DNA of 16,101 nucleotides from Synergistaceae bacterium. GTDB lineage: Bacteria > Synergistota > Synergistia > Synergistales > Aminobacteriaceae. Made by a program: the position numbers and the translations under genes. The notes beneath the pieces are model-generated. The model ran no database searches. It saw only the letters and a list, made by a program, of their open reading frames with translations, and had not been told where the DNA came from. The stretch's first letter is position 1. Each line of letters begins with the position of its first letter. This document shows, one piece after another, positions 1 through 7,348 of the stretch. Where the stretch lies: positions 1 through 16,101 of the forward strand of contig JAFSNU010000419.1 of NCBI GenBank assembly GCA_017447325.1, written 5' to 3'.

Positions 1-911
1 GCGTCAGGGAACGCTAAAAATATTAAGCCTCCGGCAAGCGTGACCGGAATAAACTGCGCCATGTGAATAAATAAAGTTATTGCTAAGGCTTGTTCTCGCG
101 GAACGTTATACGCAGTAAGAGCAGTAACGGCTACAGCTTCGTAAACTCCGATTGCACCGGGCGACGAAGGCAATAACATGCCCAGGCTGCTTAACGCGAA
201 CACACCGAGCGTCCCGGCAAAGCCTAAATTTAATTTCGCCGCGAAGTCCAACGCTATTGCCGTCTGCAGATAATAAAAGCTCCATAATAGAAACGTGCTG
301 AAAGTCATCCAGATTAAGCGTTTAATATAGAGCTGGCTGATTAAAGACTTAGTAAATCTTGTTAAAAAATCCGCAAGCTTTAACGGCAAGTGCAGCTTAT
401 TATAAATATTTAAAAATTCAGGCCGCGCGTGAAATAAAATTAAAATCGCCCAGCCGATTATCAAGCAAATAATTAAAACATTCGCCGCGCCGCTCAAGCC
501 GATTTTAAACATGAACCATAAACTTAATAAAGCTAAAATATTTACGTCAAAAAATCTCTCCATAAATACTAATCCTAACGAAATATCAAAGCTTAAATTA
601 TTTTCGTTCTTAATCCAAACGGCTTTTGCGATTTCGCCTGCTTTTGCCGGCAAGATATTATTTAAAGCAAGCCCGACCAGCGACGCGTAAAAAGTTGATT
701 TGAATTTCAAGCTTGGACTATGCATAAATTTTAATCTCAAGCCCAAGACTGCATAAGCTATAAAAGCCGTCACGACAGTCAAGACCATAGGCAAGACAGG
801 CAAATTTTTCATAGCGTCCCATAAATCTTTCAGCGGCACGCCATAGAACGCATAGACTAAACATGCAATCGAAATTCCCCAGCGCAGCACAAACGATATT
901 TTATTTTTCAT
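1..911 (-). CDS. LPG_synthase_TM (UPF0104/YbhN-like) integral membrane protein, 3' end off window
   Basis: My own translation from the ATG at 911 gives an open frame of 303 codons that reaches the left edge without a stop, so the C-terminus is missing. The protein begins MKNKISFVLRWGISIACLVY and is strongly hydrophobic, with about seven or eight membrane spans. Near the C-terminal end it has LPSSPGAIGVYEA, the P-x-x-PG-x-x-G-x-x-E signature of the lysylphosphatidylglycerol synthase transmembrane family (also UPF0104/YbhN/AglD). The family's membrane half acts in lipid flipping in MprF; stand-alone members are of unknown function and often sit near glycolipid genes. No aminoacyl-transferase domain is visible. 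The start lies 2 nt after the stop of the small upstream gene, so the two are probably translationally coupled. Family assignment is solid; function is not. Confidence 0.85.
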   Translation of the reverse strand, partial: MKNKISFVLRWGISIACLVYAFYGVPLKDLWDAMKNLPVLPMVLTVVTAFIAYAVLGLRLKFMHSPSLKFKSTFYASLVGLALNNILPAKAGEIAKAVWIKNENNLSFDISLGLVFMERFFDVNILALLSLWFMFKIGLSGAANVLIICLIIGWAILILFHARPEFLNIYNKLHLPLKLADFLTRFTKSLISQLYIKRLIWMTFSTFLLWSFYYLQTAIALDFAAKLNLGFAGTLGVFALSSLGMLLPSSPGAIGVYEAVAVTALTAYNVPREQALAITLFIHMAQFIPVTLAGGLIFLAFPD

Positions 912-913
912 AT

Positions 914-1066
914 TTATTTATTAATTCCTTTTAATATATCTGAGTTCTTTAATGCAGCGTTTAATAACGCTAAGTCATGCACAGAGCCGCCGCCGGAAGT
1001 CTTGACGCTCGTGTCAGCACAAAGCATTAATAATAAAATAATTGCGCAAAATAATTTTTTAGCCAT
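914..1066 (-). CDS. small exported or membrane-anchored peptide, unknown function
   Basis: A 50-codon frame starts MAKKLFCAIILLLMLCADTS and ends SDILKGINK. A lysine pair followed by a hydrophobic stretch of about 12 residues looks like a signal peptide or membrane anchor. A Cys follows the hydrophobic core (LMLC), but the residue before it is Leu, so this is a poor lipobox. A Gly-rich linker (SGGGS) and a short amphipathic tail follow. An in-frame ATG at 1078 would add four residues, but it abuts the GAGG sequence, so the ATG at 1066 is preferred although its spacing is long. It lies between the ankyrin gene and the LPG_synthase_TM gene, 2 nt from the latter, which supports it being real. I do not recognise the family. 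Confidence 0.5.
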   Translation of the reverse strand: MAKKLFCAIILLLMLCADTSVKTSGGGSVHDLALLNAALKNSDILKGINK

Positions 1067-1110
1067 TTCAATAAACATTCCTCGAATTAAATATTTAAAT
1101 TAAATTTATA

Positions 1111-2223
1111 TTACTCATAAATGCCGCGTCTCGCAAGCTCGTTGCGGGCTGCTTTGTGACCTTGTTTAGCTGCCTTTCTCAGCCATACGACAGCTTCCCA
1201 CTGATCTTCTGCGACACCGTTGCCATTGGCGTACATCATGCCTAAATTATATTGAGCCTCGGCGTCGCCCTGTTCTGCAGATTTTTTAAAAGTCGGCAAC
1301 ATAGCGTCTCTAATTGCGTGTTCTGTTAATTTGTTACGCCATGAAAGTGCATAATCCAGAGCCGTTTTGCCGGCTGCATCTTTCGCATTGACATCAGCAC
1401 CGGCGTTGATTAAGACTTTTATAACTTCAGGATTTTTATTATACCCTGCTGCTGACATAAGAGCCCTATAGTCCTGCGCTTTTATATCTGTACCGGCTCT
1501 TAGAAGCACTGTTATAACTTCAGGATCGCTATTATATTTAGCAGATAACATTAATGCAGTCGCCCAACGATCAGCTTCTGGTTTGACATTCACATCGGCT
1601 TTCGCGTTGACATTCGCCCCGAGTTTAATCTCTTTTTTTATCTGCTCAGACAAGACGGTTTTACATAATTCAAGAAAATCATCATCCTTCATAGCAGTTA
1701 CAGGTTCAAGAAGCTTTATCGCTTCAACGTTGTTACGACTACGAGCAATATCAAGCGCCGTCATGCCTCCATAACTAGTAGACTCCAATCTATCCCATCT
1801 CTTAACATTAGTATTAGCTCCGGCATTGATAAGTGCAGCTATGATTTCAGGATTTTTATTATTTTCTACAGCTTGCATCAGTGCTGTACCATGTAAGTTA
1901 TCTACGTTTAAATCAGCCCCAGCCCTTGCAAGTGCCGTTATGACTTCTGGATTTTATTATATTTTACAGCTTGCATCAGTGCTGTACCATCGAAGTCATC
2001 TACGTTTAAATCAGCCCCAGCCTTTGCAAGTACCGTTATGACTTCTGGGTCGTTATTATATCTCGCAGCCATACATCAGTGCTGTAATGTTGCGAGTATC
2101 TTTCGTATTAACGTCAGCACCAGCGTTTATGGCATCCTTTATATCTTCAGCTGAGCCGGTTTTGCACAATTTAAGAAAATCTTCATCACTCATTTTTGTT
2201 GCAAATAAATCCCAAAAGCTCAT
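1111..2223 (-). pseudogene. ankyrin-repeat / Sel1-repeat protein with two compensating frameshifts
   Basis: The start is the ATG at 2223 (MSFWDLFATK), with GGAGGT at 2231-2236 and 8 nt spacing. The frame then shows ankyrin consensus (INAGADVNTKD) and stops at 2056 after ITALMY. A one-base insertion near 2069 and a one-base deletion in an A run near 1957 explain the break: between them a different frame gives good ankyrin sequence (NDPEVITVLAKAGADLNVDD), and after the second indel the original frame resumes and runs to 1111. The C-terminal part has more ankyrin repeats and ends with a Sel1-like repeat (AEQGDAEAQYNLGMMYANGNG). The N-terminal module DEDFLKLCKT...INAGADVN recurs as DDDFLELCKT...IKLGANVN. 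No signal peptide is seen, so a cytosolic protein-binding role is the simplest guess. Sequencing error is an alternative to a true pseudogene. Confidence 0.75.
1873..2080 (-). repeat. near-identical tandem ankyrin DNA repeats (about 99 bp unit)
   Basis: The words TTGCATCAGTGCTGTACCAT at 1873 and 1971, and ATACATCAGTGCTGTA at 2071, start successive copies of one 33-codon ankyrin unit. Spacing is 98 then 100 bp instead of 99, which places the one-base deletion and the one-base insertion in consecutive units. The first two copies differ at only a few positions over about 80 bp, indicating recent duplication or gene conversion. Confidence 0.8.
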
Positions 2224-2248
2224 TACACTAACCTCCATAAATTATAAA

Positions 2249-2806
2249 TTATTTTCTCACGCCCCGCATTGCCCGCACTCTGCTCGTGATTAACGCAGCC
2301 GCAATGCATGAAATAATATCGCCGGGCAGGGGCATAATTATAAATCCCCATAATAAAGCTTTGGCCGCGTAAACTTTGCCCAGATAAAAACGCGCGACTA
2401 AATAAAAATACGGAATTCCGATTAAATAAATTAAAATTATCGCCGCGAAACCCGCCATGAACCAGCTCAAAAATTTTTGCGGCAAGTTCTCAGCTAAGTA
2501 TCCCGCGAGCCACGCCCCGGCAATAAAGCCAACTAAATATCCGAACGTCGGCATTAACACATAGCTCGGCCCGCCGCCCTGCGTAAAGACAGGGAAGCCG
2601 CATAAGCCCGTCACAACATAAATTGCCGCGCTTATCGCCCCAAGCTTGCTGCCTAAAATCAATCCGGCAAGCACTACAAATAAAGTTTGCAAAGTCAAGA
2701 CAACCCACGGCGTAGGAATTTTTATAAACGCTCCGACTGCGATTAACGCCGCAAACAACGCGCACAAAACTAAATCTCTAATATTAAACGCTTTCAACTT
2801 GTTCAT
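2249..2806 (-). CDS. bioY: biotin transporter S-component BioY
   Basis: A 185-residue polytopic membrane protein with the BioY pattern: ALFAALIAVGAFIKIPTP near the N-terminus, then TLQTLFVVLAGLILGSKLGA, the loop FPVFTQGGGPSYVLMPTFGY, and a last helix with MPLPGDIISCIAAA. BioY is the substrate-binding subunit of the ECF-type biotin importer in the cytoplasmic membrane and normally works with an EcfAT module; no such module is in this window, so it presumably uses one encoded elsewhere. AGGA lies 9 nt before the ATG. It follows birA on the same strand after a 144-nt gap holding a palindromic repeat, and precedes the ankyrin gene by 25 nt, so an operon is likely. The link to birA is functional: biotin uptake next to biotin attachment. 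Confidence 0.92.
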   Translation of the reverse strand: MNKLKAFNIRDLVLCALFAALIAVGAFIKIPTPWVVLTLQTLFVVLAGLILGSKLGAISAAIYVVTGLCGFPVFTQGGGPSYVLMPTFGYLVGFIAGAWLAGYLAENLPQKFLSWFMAGFAAIILIYLIGIPYFYLVARFYLGKVYAAKALLWGFIIMPLPGDIISCIAAALITSRVRAMRGVRK

Positions 2807-2873
2807 ATTTTAATATCCTTTCAAGTTAAGATTTAAAATTAAATATTTATAGCAACATAATTTGAAAAGAAAC

Positions 2874-2917
2874 ACCCCTCCGACCTCTTCGAGGCCACCT
2901 CCCCTTACAAGGGAGGC
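2874..2917 (-). repeat. palindromic intergenic repeat between birA and bioY
   Basis: This GC-rich island in an A/T-rich gap reads on the minus strand as two hairpins and a trailing arm: GCCTCCC-TTGTAA-GGGGAGG, then GGCCTC-GAA-GAGGTC, then GGAGGGG, which could instead pair with the first CCTCCC. I recall similar words as dispersed repeats in gut bacterial genomes, but I could not check this. It could act as a processing or attenuation site between birA and bioY. The run after it (GTGTTTCTTTTC) is only weakly U-rich, so a strong terminator is doubtful. Confidence 0.6.
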
Positions 2918-2950
2918 AAGTATGACAACGAGTTCTATTGATTTTCAAAT

Positions 2951-3787
2951 TCAGTTACTATCACTCTCGCGTATCTCAAAGACTTCGCCGGAGCGCAGCG
3001 TGATTAAATTATTATTAAAATCTTTAATCACAAGCCCGCCGGTTTTATCTATATCTATAACCCGCCCGAAAAATTTTTGATTATTATAAATATACGAGAT
3101 ATTACCGCTATGAAAAGACGTGTTAAATATAATTCTTGATTTATAATTATCTATAACTTCCGGCGAGTCTAAATCTTCAGCAAAGCCTGCAAGATTTTTG
3201 ACTATCTCAGCCGCGATCTCAGCTCGGGTTATTTTATTATTATTATTATTAACTTCGTCAAAGACGCTGCCAGCACGGGATAAATTTAAATCTTCGAATT
3301 TATACGGCCAAATATTTACGCCGATGCCGACAATAATTTTTGAAATTTTATTATCGCGCCCGTTCACAGCCTCGGCTAATATTCCGCAGACTTTCTTTGA
3401 GCTTCGCGTTAATTTATCGCAAATAAAAATATCGTTTACCCATTTTATTTTTGCAGCTTTATTATTTAAATCAATAAATTTTTCAAGCGCAAGACAAACT
3501 GACACAGCCGCCGCGATAGTCACGAGCTGAAAATTTTTTACCGGCTCTATTATCAACGTTAAATAAACTCCCGTTCCGGACGGCGATATAAAGCTGTGGC
3601 CGGTGCGCCCCCGTCCGGCCGTCTGCTTGTCCGCGATTATTAAAATTTTATTGCGTGATAAATTATTTAAATTATTATTTTCGCGAATTAAATTTTTAGC
3701 GTAATTATTAGTCGAGTCTATCTCGTCAAAATATTTTACGTTAAACTCCGGCAGTAAATTTTTAATATTATCTAAATTATCACGCAT
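2951..3787 (-). CDS. birA: biotin--[acetyl-CoA-carboxylase] ligase, class I without DNA-binding domain
   Basis: A 278-residue protein that attaches biotin, through biotinyl-5'-AMP, to the carrier domain of biotin-dependent carboxylases or decarboxylases. Seen motifs: [11 protein letters not shown] near residue 20, the biotinyl-AMP loop [15 protein letters not shown] near residues 52-66, KWVND in place of the usual KWPND, a VGIGVNIW segment, and a C-terminal SH3-like piece ending EVFEIRE. It lacks the N-terminal winged helix of E. coli BirA (321 residues), so it should not repress transcription itself. The start ATG overlaps the prfA stop by 8 nt (ATGCGTGA), indicating translational coupling. 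A run of five Asn codons in the middle comes from a short AAT microsatellite. Confidence 0.92.
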   Translation of the reverse strand: MRDNLDNIKNLLPEFNVKYFDEIDSTNNYAKNLIRENNNLNNLSRNKILIIADKQTAGRGRTGHSFISPSGTGVYLTLIIEPVKNFQLVTIAAAVSVCLALEKFIDLNNKAAKIKWVNDIFICDKLTRSSKKVCGILAEAVNGRDNKISKIIVGIGVNIWPYKFEDLNLSRAGSVFDEVNNNNNKITRAEIAAEIVKNLAGFAEDLDSPEVIDNYKSRIIFNTSFHSGNISYIYNNQKFFGRVIDIDKTGGLVIKDFNNNLITLRSGEVFEIRESDSN

Positions 3788-4859
3788 CTAAATTTAAATC
3801 TTGCAGCTTCTGCGTCTGCTCGGCCAAGATCATTGCGTCGATCATCTCGTATAAATCGCCGTCAAGATACGAGTCGAGTTTATAAAGCGTCAAATTAATT
3901 CTGTGATCCGTGATTCTATTTTGCGGAAAATTATAAGTACGCACGCGCTCCGACCTGTCGCCGCTTCCAATCATGCCGCGCCTTTCAGATGCCTGCTCTG
4001 AGTTCTGCTTCTGCTGCTCCAAGTCATATAATTTTGCTTTAAGATATGACATAGCCCTTGCGCGATTTTTAATCTGCGATCTTTCATCCTGGCAAGTCAC
4101 GACTATTCCCGTCGGCAAATGCGTTATTCTAACGGCTGAGTCAGTCATGTTGACGTGCTGTCCGCCCGCGCCGCTTGAACGATAAGTATCGATTTTCAAA
4201 TCTTCCTGCCTGATTTCAACTTCAACGTCGTCAACTTCCGGCATGACTGCTACAGTCGCCGCCGACGTGTGAATGCGTCCGCTCGCTTCTGTCACCGGCA
4301 CGCGCTGAACTCTGTGAACGCCGCTCTCGTATTTCATCTTGCTATAAGCACCGTTAGAGTCTATTCTAAATATAACTTCTTTATAACCGCCGATGCCCGC
4401 CGTGTTGGTGCTCGAGTCTATTATCTCGATCTTCCAGTGCTGACGTTCGCAAAATCTCGTGTACATTCTGAATAAGTCAGCAGCAAACAAAGTCGCCTCG
4501 TCGCCGCCCGTTCCCGCGCGAATTTCTACTATGACGCTCTTCTCGTCGTTCGGATCAACCGGCAATAATAAAATAGTTAAATCTTTAGTAAAATTTTCGA
4601 TCTCAGGCTCAAGCGACGCGATCTCTTCACGCGCCAACGCTTCCATCTCAGCGTCGCCGCTTTTAATCAATTCACGCGCTTCGTCAATATTCTTTAACGC
4701 CTTTTTATATTCCTGATATTTTATTACGACCGGCTCAAGCTGCGCTCTCTTCCTGCCCAAGTTCGCAAGCTCTTTAGGGTTCGACGCGGCCTCGCCCATC
4801 TTCTTCTCAATTTCAATAAATTCCTGCTCGATTGCCTGAAGTTTCGGCTCAATGTTCAT
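3780..4859 (-). CDS. prfA: peptide chain release factor 1
   Basis: A 359-residue class I release factor that reads UAA and UAG in the ribosomal A site and triggers peptidyl-tRNA hydrolysis. The catalytic GGQ is in [16 protein letters not shown] near residue 230, the place methylated by PrmC in known bacteria. The stop-codon recognition tripeptide is PVT ([17 protein letters not shown]), the RF1 type (PxT) rather than the SPF of RF2. The N-terminal helical domain 1 is complete and the length is normal. AGGAG lies 8 nt before the ATG. prmC often follows prfA, but here birA follows with an 8-nt overlap. Assignment is secure. Confidence 0.97.
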   Translation of the reverse strand: MNIEPKLQAIEQEFIEIEKKMGEAASNPKELANLGRKRAQLEPVVIKYQEYKKALKNIDEARELIKSGDAEMEALAREEIASLEPEIENFTKDLTILLLPVDPNDEKSVIVEIRAGTGGDEATLFAADLFRMYTRFCERQHWKIEIIDSSTNTAGIGGYKEVIFRIDSNGAYSKMKYESGVHRVQRVPVTEASGRIHTSAATVAVMPEVDDVEVEIRQEDLKIDTYRSSGAGGQHVNMTDSAVRITHLPTGIVVTCQDERSQIKNRARAMSYLKAKLYDLEQQKQNSEQASERRGMIGSGDRSERVRTYNFPQNRITDHRINLTLYKLDSYLDGDLYEMIDAMILAEQTQKLQDLNLDA

Positions 4860-4985
4860 TTTACAAGCTCCTAAATTAAATTTAAATTTTTTATATTTTA
4901 CATGCTTTTAATTTTTTAAGCTATAAATAAAATTTTGTGATAAATTAATTTTATTAAAATTATAAATTAAAGGAGTTTTATTAAC
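4860..4985. promoter_or_regulatory. divergent intergenic region between prfA and the flavin-reductase-like gene
   Basis: This gap must hold promoters for both directions. For the plus strand the best pair I see is TTTACA at 4897-4902 and TATAAA at 4922-4927, but the 19-nt spacer is long. For the minus strand a TAAAAT hexamer lies near 4900 with a poor -35. The region is so A/T-rich that such matches are weak evidence. AAAGGAG before 4986 and AGGAG before 4859 are clear ribosome sites. Confidence 0.3.
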
Positions 4986-5528
4986 ATGAACAGGAAGAAA
5001 ATTGAGCTTGTCGACTGCATGAACGAAGCATTAATAAACTTGCCGCACGGAATTTTATTGACGAGCAAGGCGAACGGCAAAGTAAATTCAATGGTAATAG
5101 GCTGGGGAACGCCGGGGATTTTATGGGGCAAGCCGGTCTTTATGGCTTACGTCAGAACAGGCCGTTACACGCGCGAGCTGCTCGACGCAAATCCCGAGTT
5201 CACTATTAACATTCCGACTGATAATATTGACAGCAAGATAATTCAAGTCTGCGGATACCAGAGCGGCCGCAATATCGACAAGATTAAAGAGGCCGGATTG
5301 ACTTTAGCTGAGCCGGAAATAATTTCAGTACCGGCAATTAAAGAGCTGCCTTTAACGCTCGAGTGCCGCGTGCTTTACCGTCAAGTTCAAGACTTAAATT
5401 TATTAAATAATATTAAATTAAAGAACGCGCTGTATCCTGCAGACGTTGACAGCTCCAACCCGAGGGCGAACCGCGACGCTCACGTGATGTACGTCGGCGA
5501 GATTTTAAGCAGCTATATTATAGAATAA
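4986..5528 (+). CDS. flavin reductase-like (FMN-binding split-barrel) protein
   Basis: A 180-residue protein with the flavin-reductase/flavoredoxin fold: LPHGILLTSKANGKVNSMVIGW near the N-terminus (the N-S-M segment that contacts flavin), GKPVFMAYVRTGRYTRELLDANPEFTINIP in the middle, and CGYQSGRNIDK with DAHVMYVGEIL at the end. Family members bind FMN and pass electrons from NAD(P)H or partner proteins; in anaerobes they are often of unknown specific role. AAAGGAG lies 10 nt before the ATG. It is monocistronic, divergent from prfA, and convergent with the TctC gene, with which it shares a terminator. The fold call is confident; substrate is unknown. Confidence 0.87.
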   Translation: MNRKKIELVDCMNEALINLPHGILLTSKANGKVNSMVIGWGTPGILWGKPVFMAYVRTGRYTRELLDANPEFTINIPTDNIDSKIIQVCGYQSGRNIDKIKEAGLTLAEPEIISVPAIKELPLTLECRVLYRQVQDLNLLNNIKLKNALYPADVDSSNPRANRDAHVMYVGEILSSYIIE

Positions 5529-5541
5529 TAATTTAAAATAA

Positions 5542-5571
5542 AAGCCCGGGCAGATTAACACGCTCGGGCTT
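5542..5571. terminator. bidirectional intrinsic terminator
   Basis: AAGCCCGGGC and GCTCGGGCTT form a 10-bp stem with one G-U pair around a 10-nt loop. On the minus strand it is followed by TTTTATTTT, a good U tract, so it best ends the TctC transcript; on the plus strand the trailing run is weaker. It lies between two convergent genes. Confidence 0.85.
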
Positions 5572-5593
5572 GATTATAAATTTAAATTTTAAA

Positions 5594-6592
5594 TTATTTA
5601 AAATAATTAATCTTTAACTTGCCTTCGTCCTTTAAATACGCGCTTAATAATTTATAATCTTCCTCGTTGGCCTGAGCATAAGCCTGAGCATCTGCAAAAG
5701 CCTCGCGCTCGTCGTAGCTGCCTTGTGCTAAAAATTCCTGCCACTCTTGCGAACTCGAAGCTTGTTTAATCGCCTGCTCTAAAGCTTTAATAGCGGCTTC
5801 GGGCGTGCCGCGTTTTGCGTAAATTCCGCGCGCCGGTCCTAACACCGAATTAATTCCAAGCTCTACAGTGCATTCCATTTCAGGGAAATTCTTTAAACGT
5901 TTCTCGCTCACGGCTAATAACGGCACGACATCTCCGGCCTTGATTAAATCTTCAAGCTCTTCAGTTCCGGCAATGATCATGTCAACGTCTCCGCGCACTA
6001 AAGCCTCGTTCATTTCGCGTCCCGACGGATAAGGCACTGCTAAGACTTCAAGATTTTTAAAAGTCTGATTTTCAACAGCACCGTCGAGTCCCGTGCTTGC
6101 GAGCATTCCAACGTTAATATCGCCGGGCTCGCGCTTTAAATATTCAAGCAGCTCGCTGAAAGAGTTATAGCCCTTCTCTTTCATGGCGCGTTTGGACCCG
6201 GCAAAAATATTTACAGCGTGAACTAAACGAGCGACCGGCAAAAATTCCGTTTTAAAATTCATGCTCGTGATGCCCTGCATGTCAAGCATGAACATGCTCT
6301 GAGTTCCCAGCAAAAATATATAGCCGTCGGGCTTATTACGGTAGACATACTCGACGCCGTTTGCTCCGTCGTGGCCGACAATGTTAATGACTTTGACGTC
6401 AACGCCGAGAATTTTTGTTAATAACTCCGCCATCGGCCTGATAGTTCTGTCAGCTCCGCCGCCAGCTCCCCAAGGGCAGACGATAGTGACGGGACGTTCG
6501 AACTTCCAAGCCCCAGCCTCTTCTCCAAACGCGCAAGCAGCAGCGCAAACTAAAAGCATAGCCGCAAGCGCAGCGCAAATAAATCTTTTCAC
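5594..6592 (-). CDS. tripartite tricarboxylate transporter substrate-binding protein (TctC/Bug family)
   Basis: A 332-residue exported protein. Residues 1-24 form a signal peptide (KRF, then an Ala/Leu-rich core ending around CAFGEEA). The mature part starts with the family signature PVTIVCPWGAGGGADRTIRP, followed by GHDGANGVEYVYRNKPDGY and later GDVDMIIAG. These proteins bind carboxylic acids or related solutes in the periplasm and hand them to a TctAB membrane pair. No tctA or tctB is present here, so it is an orphan receptor, as often seen in Bug-type families. The start is GTG at 6592, chosen for AGGAGGAG 8 nt upstream. A TTGAAT-18-TATAAT promoter lies about 60 bp upstream. Confidence 0.92.
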   Translation of the reverse strand: MKRFICAALAAMLLVCAAACAFGEEAGAWKFERPVTIVCPWGAGGGADRTIRPMAELLTKILGVDVKVINIVGHDGANGVEYVYRNKPDGYIFLLGTQSMFMLDMQGITSMNFKTEFLPVARLVHAVNIFAGSKRAMKEKGYNSFSELLEYLKREPGDINVGMLASTGLDGAVENQTFKNLEVLAVPYPSGREMNEALVRGDVDMIIAGTEELEDLIKAGDVVPLLAVSEKRLKNFPEMECTVELGINSVLGPARGIYAKRGTPEAAIKALEQAIKQASSSQEWQEFLAQGSYDEREAFADAQAYAQANEEDYKLLSAYLKDEGKLKINYFK

Positions 6593-6637
6593 GATAAACT
6601 CCTCCTAATATAATATTTACGTAAAAAGTTTAAAATT

Positions 6638-6666
6638 TTGCTGAATTAAATTTATTATATTATAAT
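6638..6666 (+). promoter_or_regulatory. candidate sigma70-like promoter, plus strand
   Basis: TTGCTG at 6638-6643 and a perfect TATAAT at 6661-6666 are separated by 17 nt. It would start transcription near 6673, just upstream of a Shine-Dalgarno-preceded short open frame at 6706, and could read on into the exported-protein cluster. It overlaps the minus-strand promoter of the TctC gene. Confidence 0.45.
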
Positions 6667-6688
6667 TTTAAAATTTTATTTAATTCAA
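6659..6688 (-). promoter_or_regulatory. candidate sigma70-like promoter of the TctC gene
   Basis: On the minus strand TTGAAT (6683-6688) and TATAAT (6659-6664) are 18 nt apart, giving a start near 6652 and a leader of about 60 nt before the GTG. Its -10 overlaps that of the opposing plus-strand candidate, so the two may exclude one another. Confidence 0.45.
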
Positions 6689-6705
6689 AATGCTGGAGCT
6701 ATAAA

Positions 6706-6797
6706 ATGCAATACGAGATAATTTATCGTTCACGTATCACGAGAGCGGTACGATGATATTAAAAGATATTAATTTAAGCGTCGCAAAAAATTTATAA
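6706..6797 (+). other. two tiny coupled open frames (16 and 14 codons), possible leader or gene remnant
   Basis: GGAG at 6695-6698 lies 7 nt before ATG 6706, which opens MQYEIIYRSRITRAVR and stops at 6756. Its stop overlaps the next ATG (ATGA at 6753), which opens MILKDINLSVAKNL and stops at 6797. The second peptide resembles the first residues of many ABC-transporter ATPases (xLKDINLSV). This may be the scar of a deleted ABC operon, a leader peptide, or chance. It sits between a plus-strand promoter candidate and the repeat operator of the exported-protein cluster. Confidence 0.25.
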
Positions 6798-6807
6798 AAA
6801 TTTTAAA

Positions 6808-6846
6808 TTCACAAAATATTCATAAATATTTCATACTGAATTCATA
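6808..6846 (+). promoter_or_regulatory. four 11-bp-spaced TTCACA/TTCATA direct repeats: probable response-regulator operator
   Basis: TTCACA at 6808 and TTCATA at 6819, 6830 and 6841 are separated by exactly 5 nt each, so all four face the same side of the helix. Tandem hexamers with an 11-bp period are the known binding layout of OmpR/PhoB-family response regulators such as PhoB and PhoP. The last copy ends 9 nt before TATTCT (6856-6861), which can serve as a -10 with no good -35, as at activator-dependent promoters. A start near 6868 would place the following hairpin at the very 5' end of the transcript for the exported-protein cluster. Confidence 0.65.
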
Positions 6847-6869
6847 CTTGAGCTGTATTCTTATATCGT

Positions 6870-6910
6870 CCTAAGGGCGAGAGACAAAGAGAGATGAAAA
6901 AGCCCTAAGG
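6870..6910 (+). promoter_or_regulatory. 5'-leader hairpin before the exported-protein cluster
   Basis: CCTAAGGGC (6870-6878) and GCCCTAAGG (6902-6910) pair with one A-A mismatch around a purine-rich 23-nt loop (GAGAGACAAAGAGAGATG and following A's). No U tract follows, so it is not a terminator. At or near the mRNA 5' end it could stabilise the transcript. I do not recognise a known riboswitch class. The remaining leader (6911-6968) is plain A/T-rich sequence. Confidence 0.45.
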
Positions 6911-6982
6911 GTTAGGTGAATTAAAAAATTTATTTTATAATTAATTTGAATTTAATTTTTTTAAGAATGGAGGATGTTTATA

Positions 6983-7348
6983 ATGAAGAAGAGTAAGGGC
7001 GCAAAGATTTTGGCGGTTGTGCTGCTTACCGGAGCACTCGGAGTGACGGCAGCAGCGATAGCTCCCAAGGCTGCGCGTGCGGACAGCATCAAATTAGACT
7101 TCGAGGACTTCTTGATCCGTATCGGCAAGAGACGCGACCATCACGAGCCGCCGCCTCCGCCATCACCGCCGCCGCATCACTACAGGCCGCATCATGAGCC
7201 GCCGCCACCACCTCCGCCGCCTCCGCCGCATCATCACAGGCCGCATCATGAGCCGCCGCCGCCGCATCACGGGCCGCATCATGAGCCGCCGCCTCCACCT
7301 CACAGGCCGCCGCATGGGAGACCGCTAGTTCCGCCGAGACGTCCTTAA
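6983..7348 (+). CDS. exported His/Pro-rich low-complexity protein
   Basis: The ATG at 6983 is chosen because GGAGG (6969-6973) lies 9 nt upstream; the in-frame ATG at 6974 touches that site. The 121-residue product has a clear signal peptide (KKSKGAK, then LAVVLLTGALGVTAAA, cleavage probably after AARA). A short segment (SIKLDFEDFLIRIGKRR) is followed by a tail of about 70 residues built of PPPPP runs and HHE, HHHRP and RPHHE units, with 17 histidines. Such His clusters can bind Zn, Ni or Cu, but no defined domain is seen and the metal role is inference. It is the first of four co-directional genes for small exported, compositionally extreme proteins, and lies directly downstream of the tandem-repeat operator. 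Confidence 0.72.
   Translation: MKKSKGAKILAVVLLTGALGVTAAAIAPKAARADSIKLDFEDFLIRIGKRRDHHEPPPPPSPPPHHYRPHHEPPPPPPPPPPHHHRPHHEPPPPHHGPHHEPPPPPHRPPHGRPLVPPRRP

Noticed and set aside
7089..7298. Ala-rich minus-strand frame opposite the His/Pro-rich gene
   Set aside because: Mirror of a biased plus-strand gene; no ribosome site, while the plus-strand gene has a Shine-Dalgarno site and a signal peptide.
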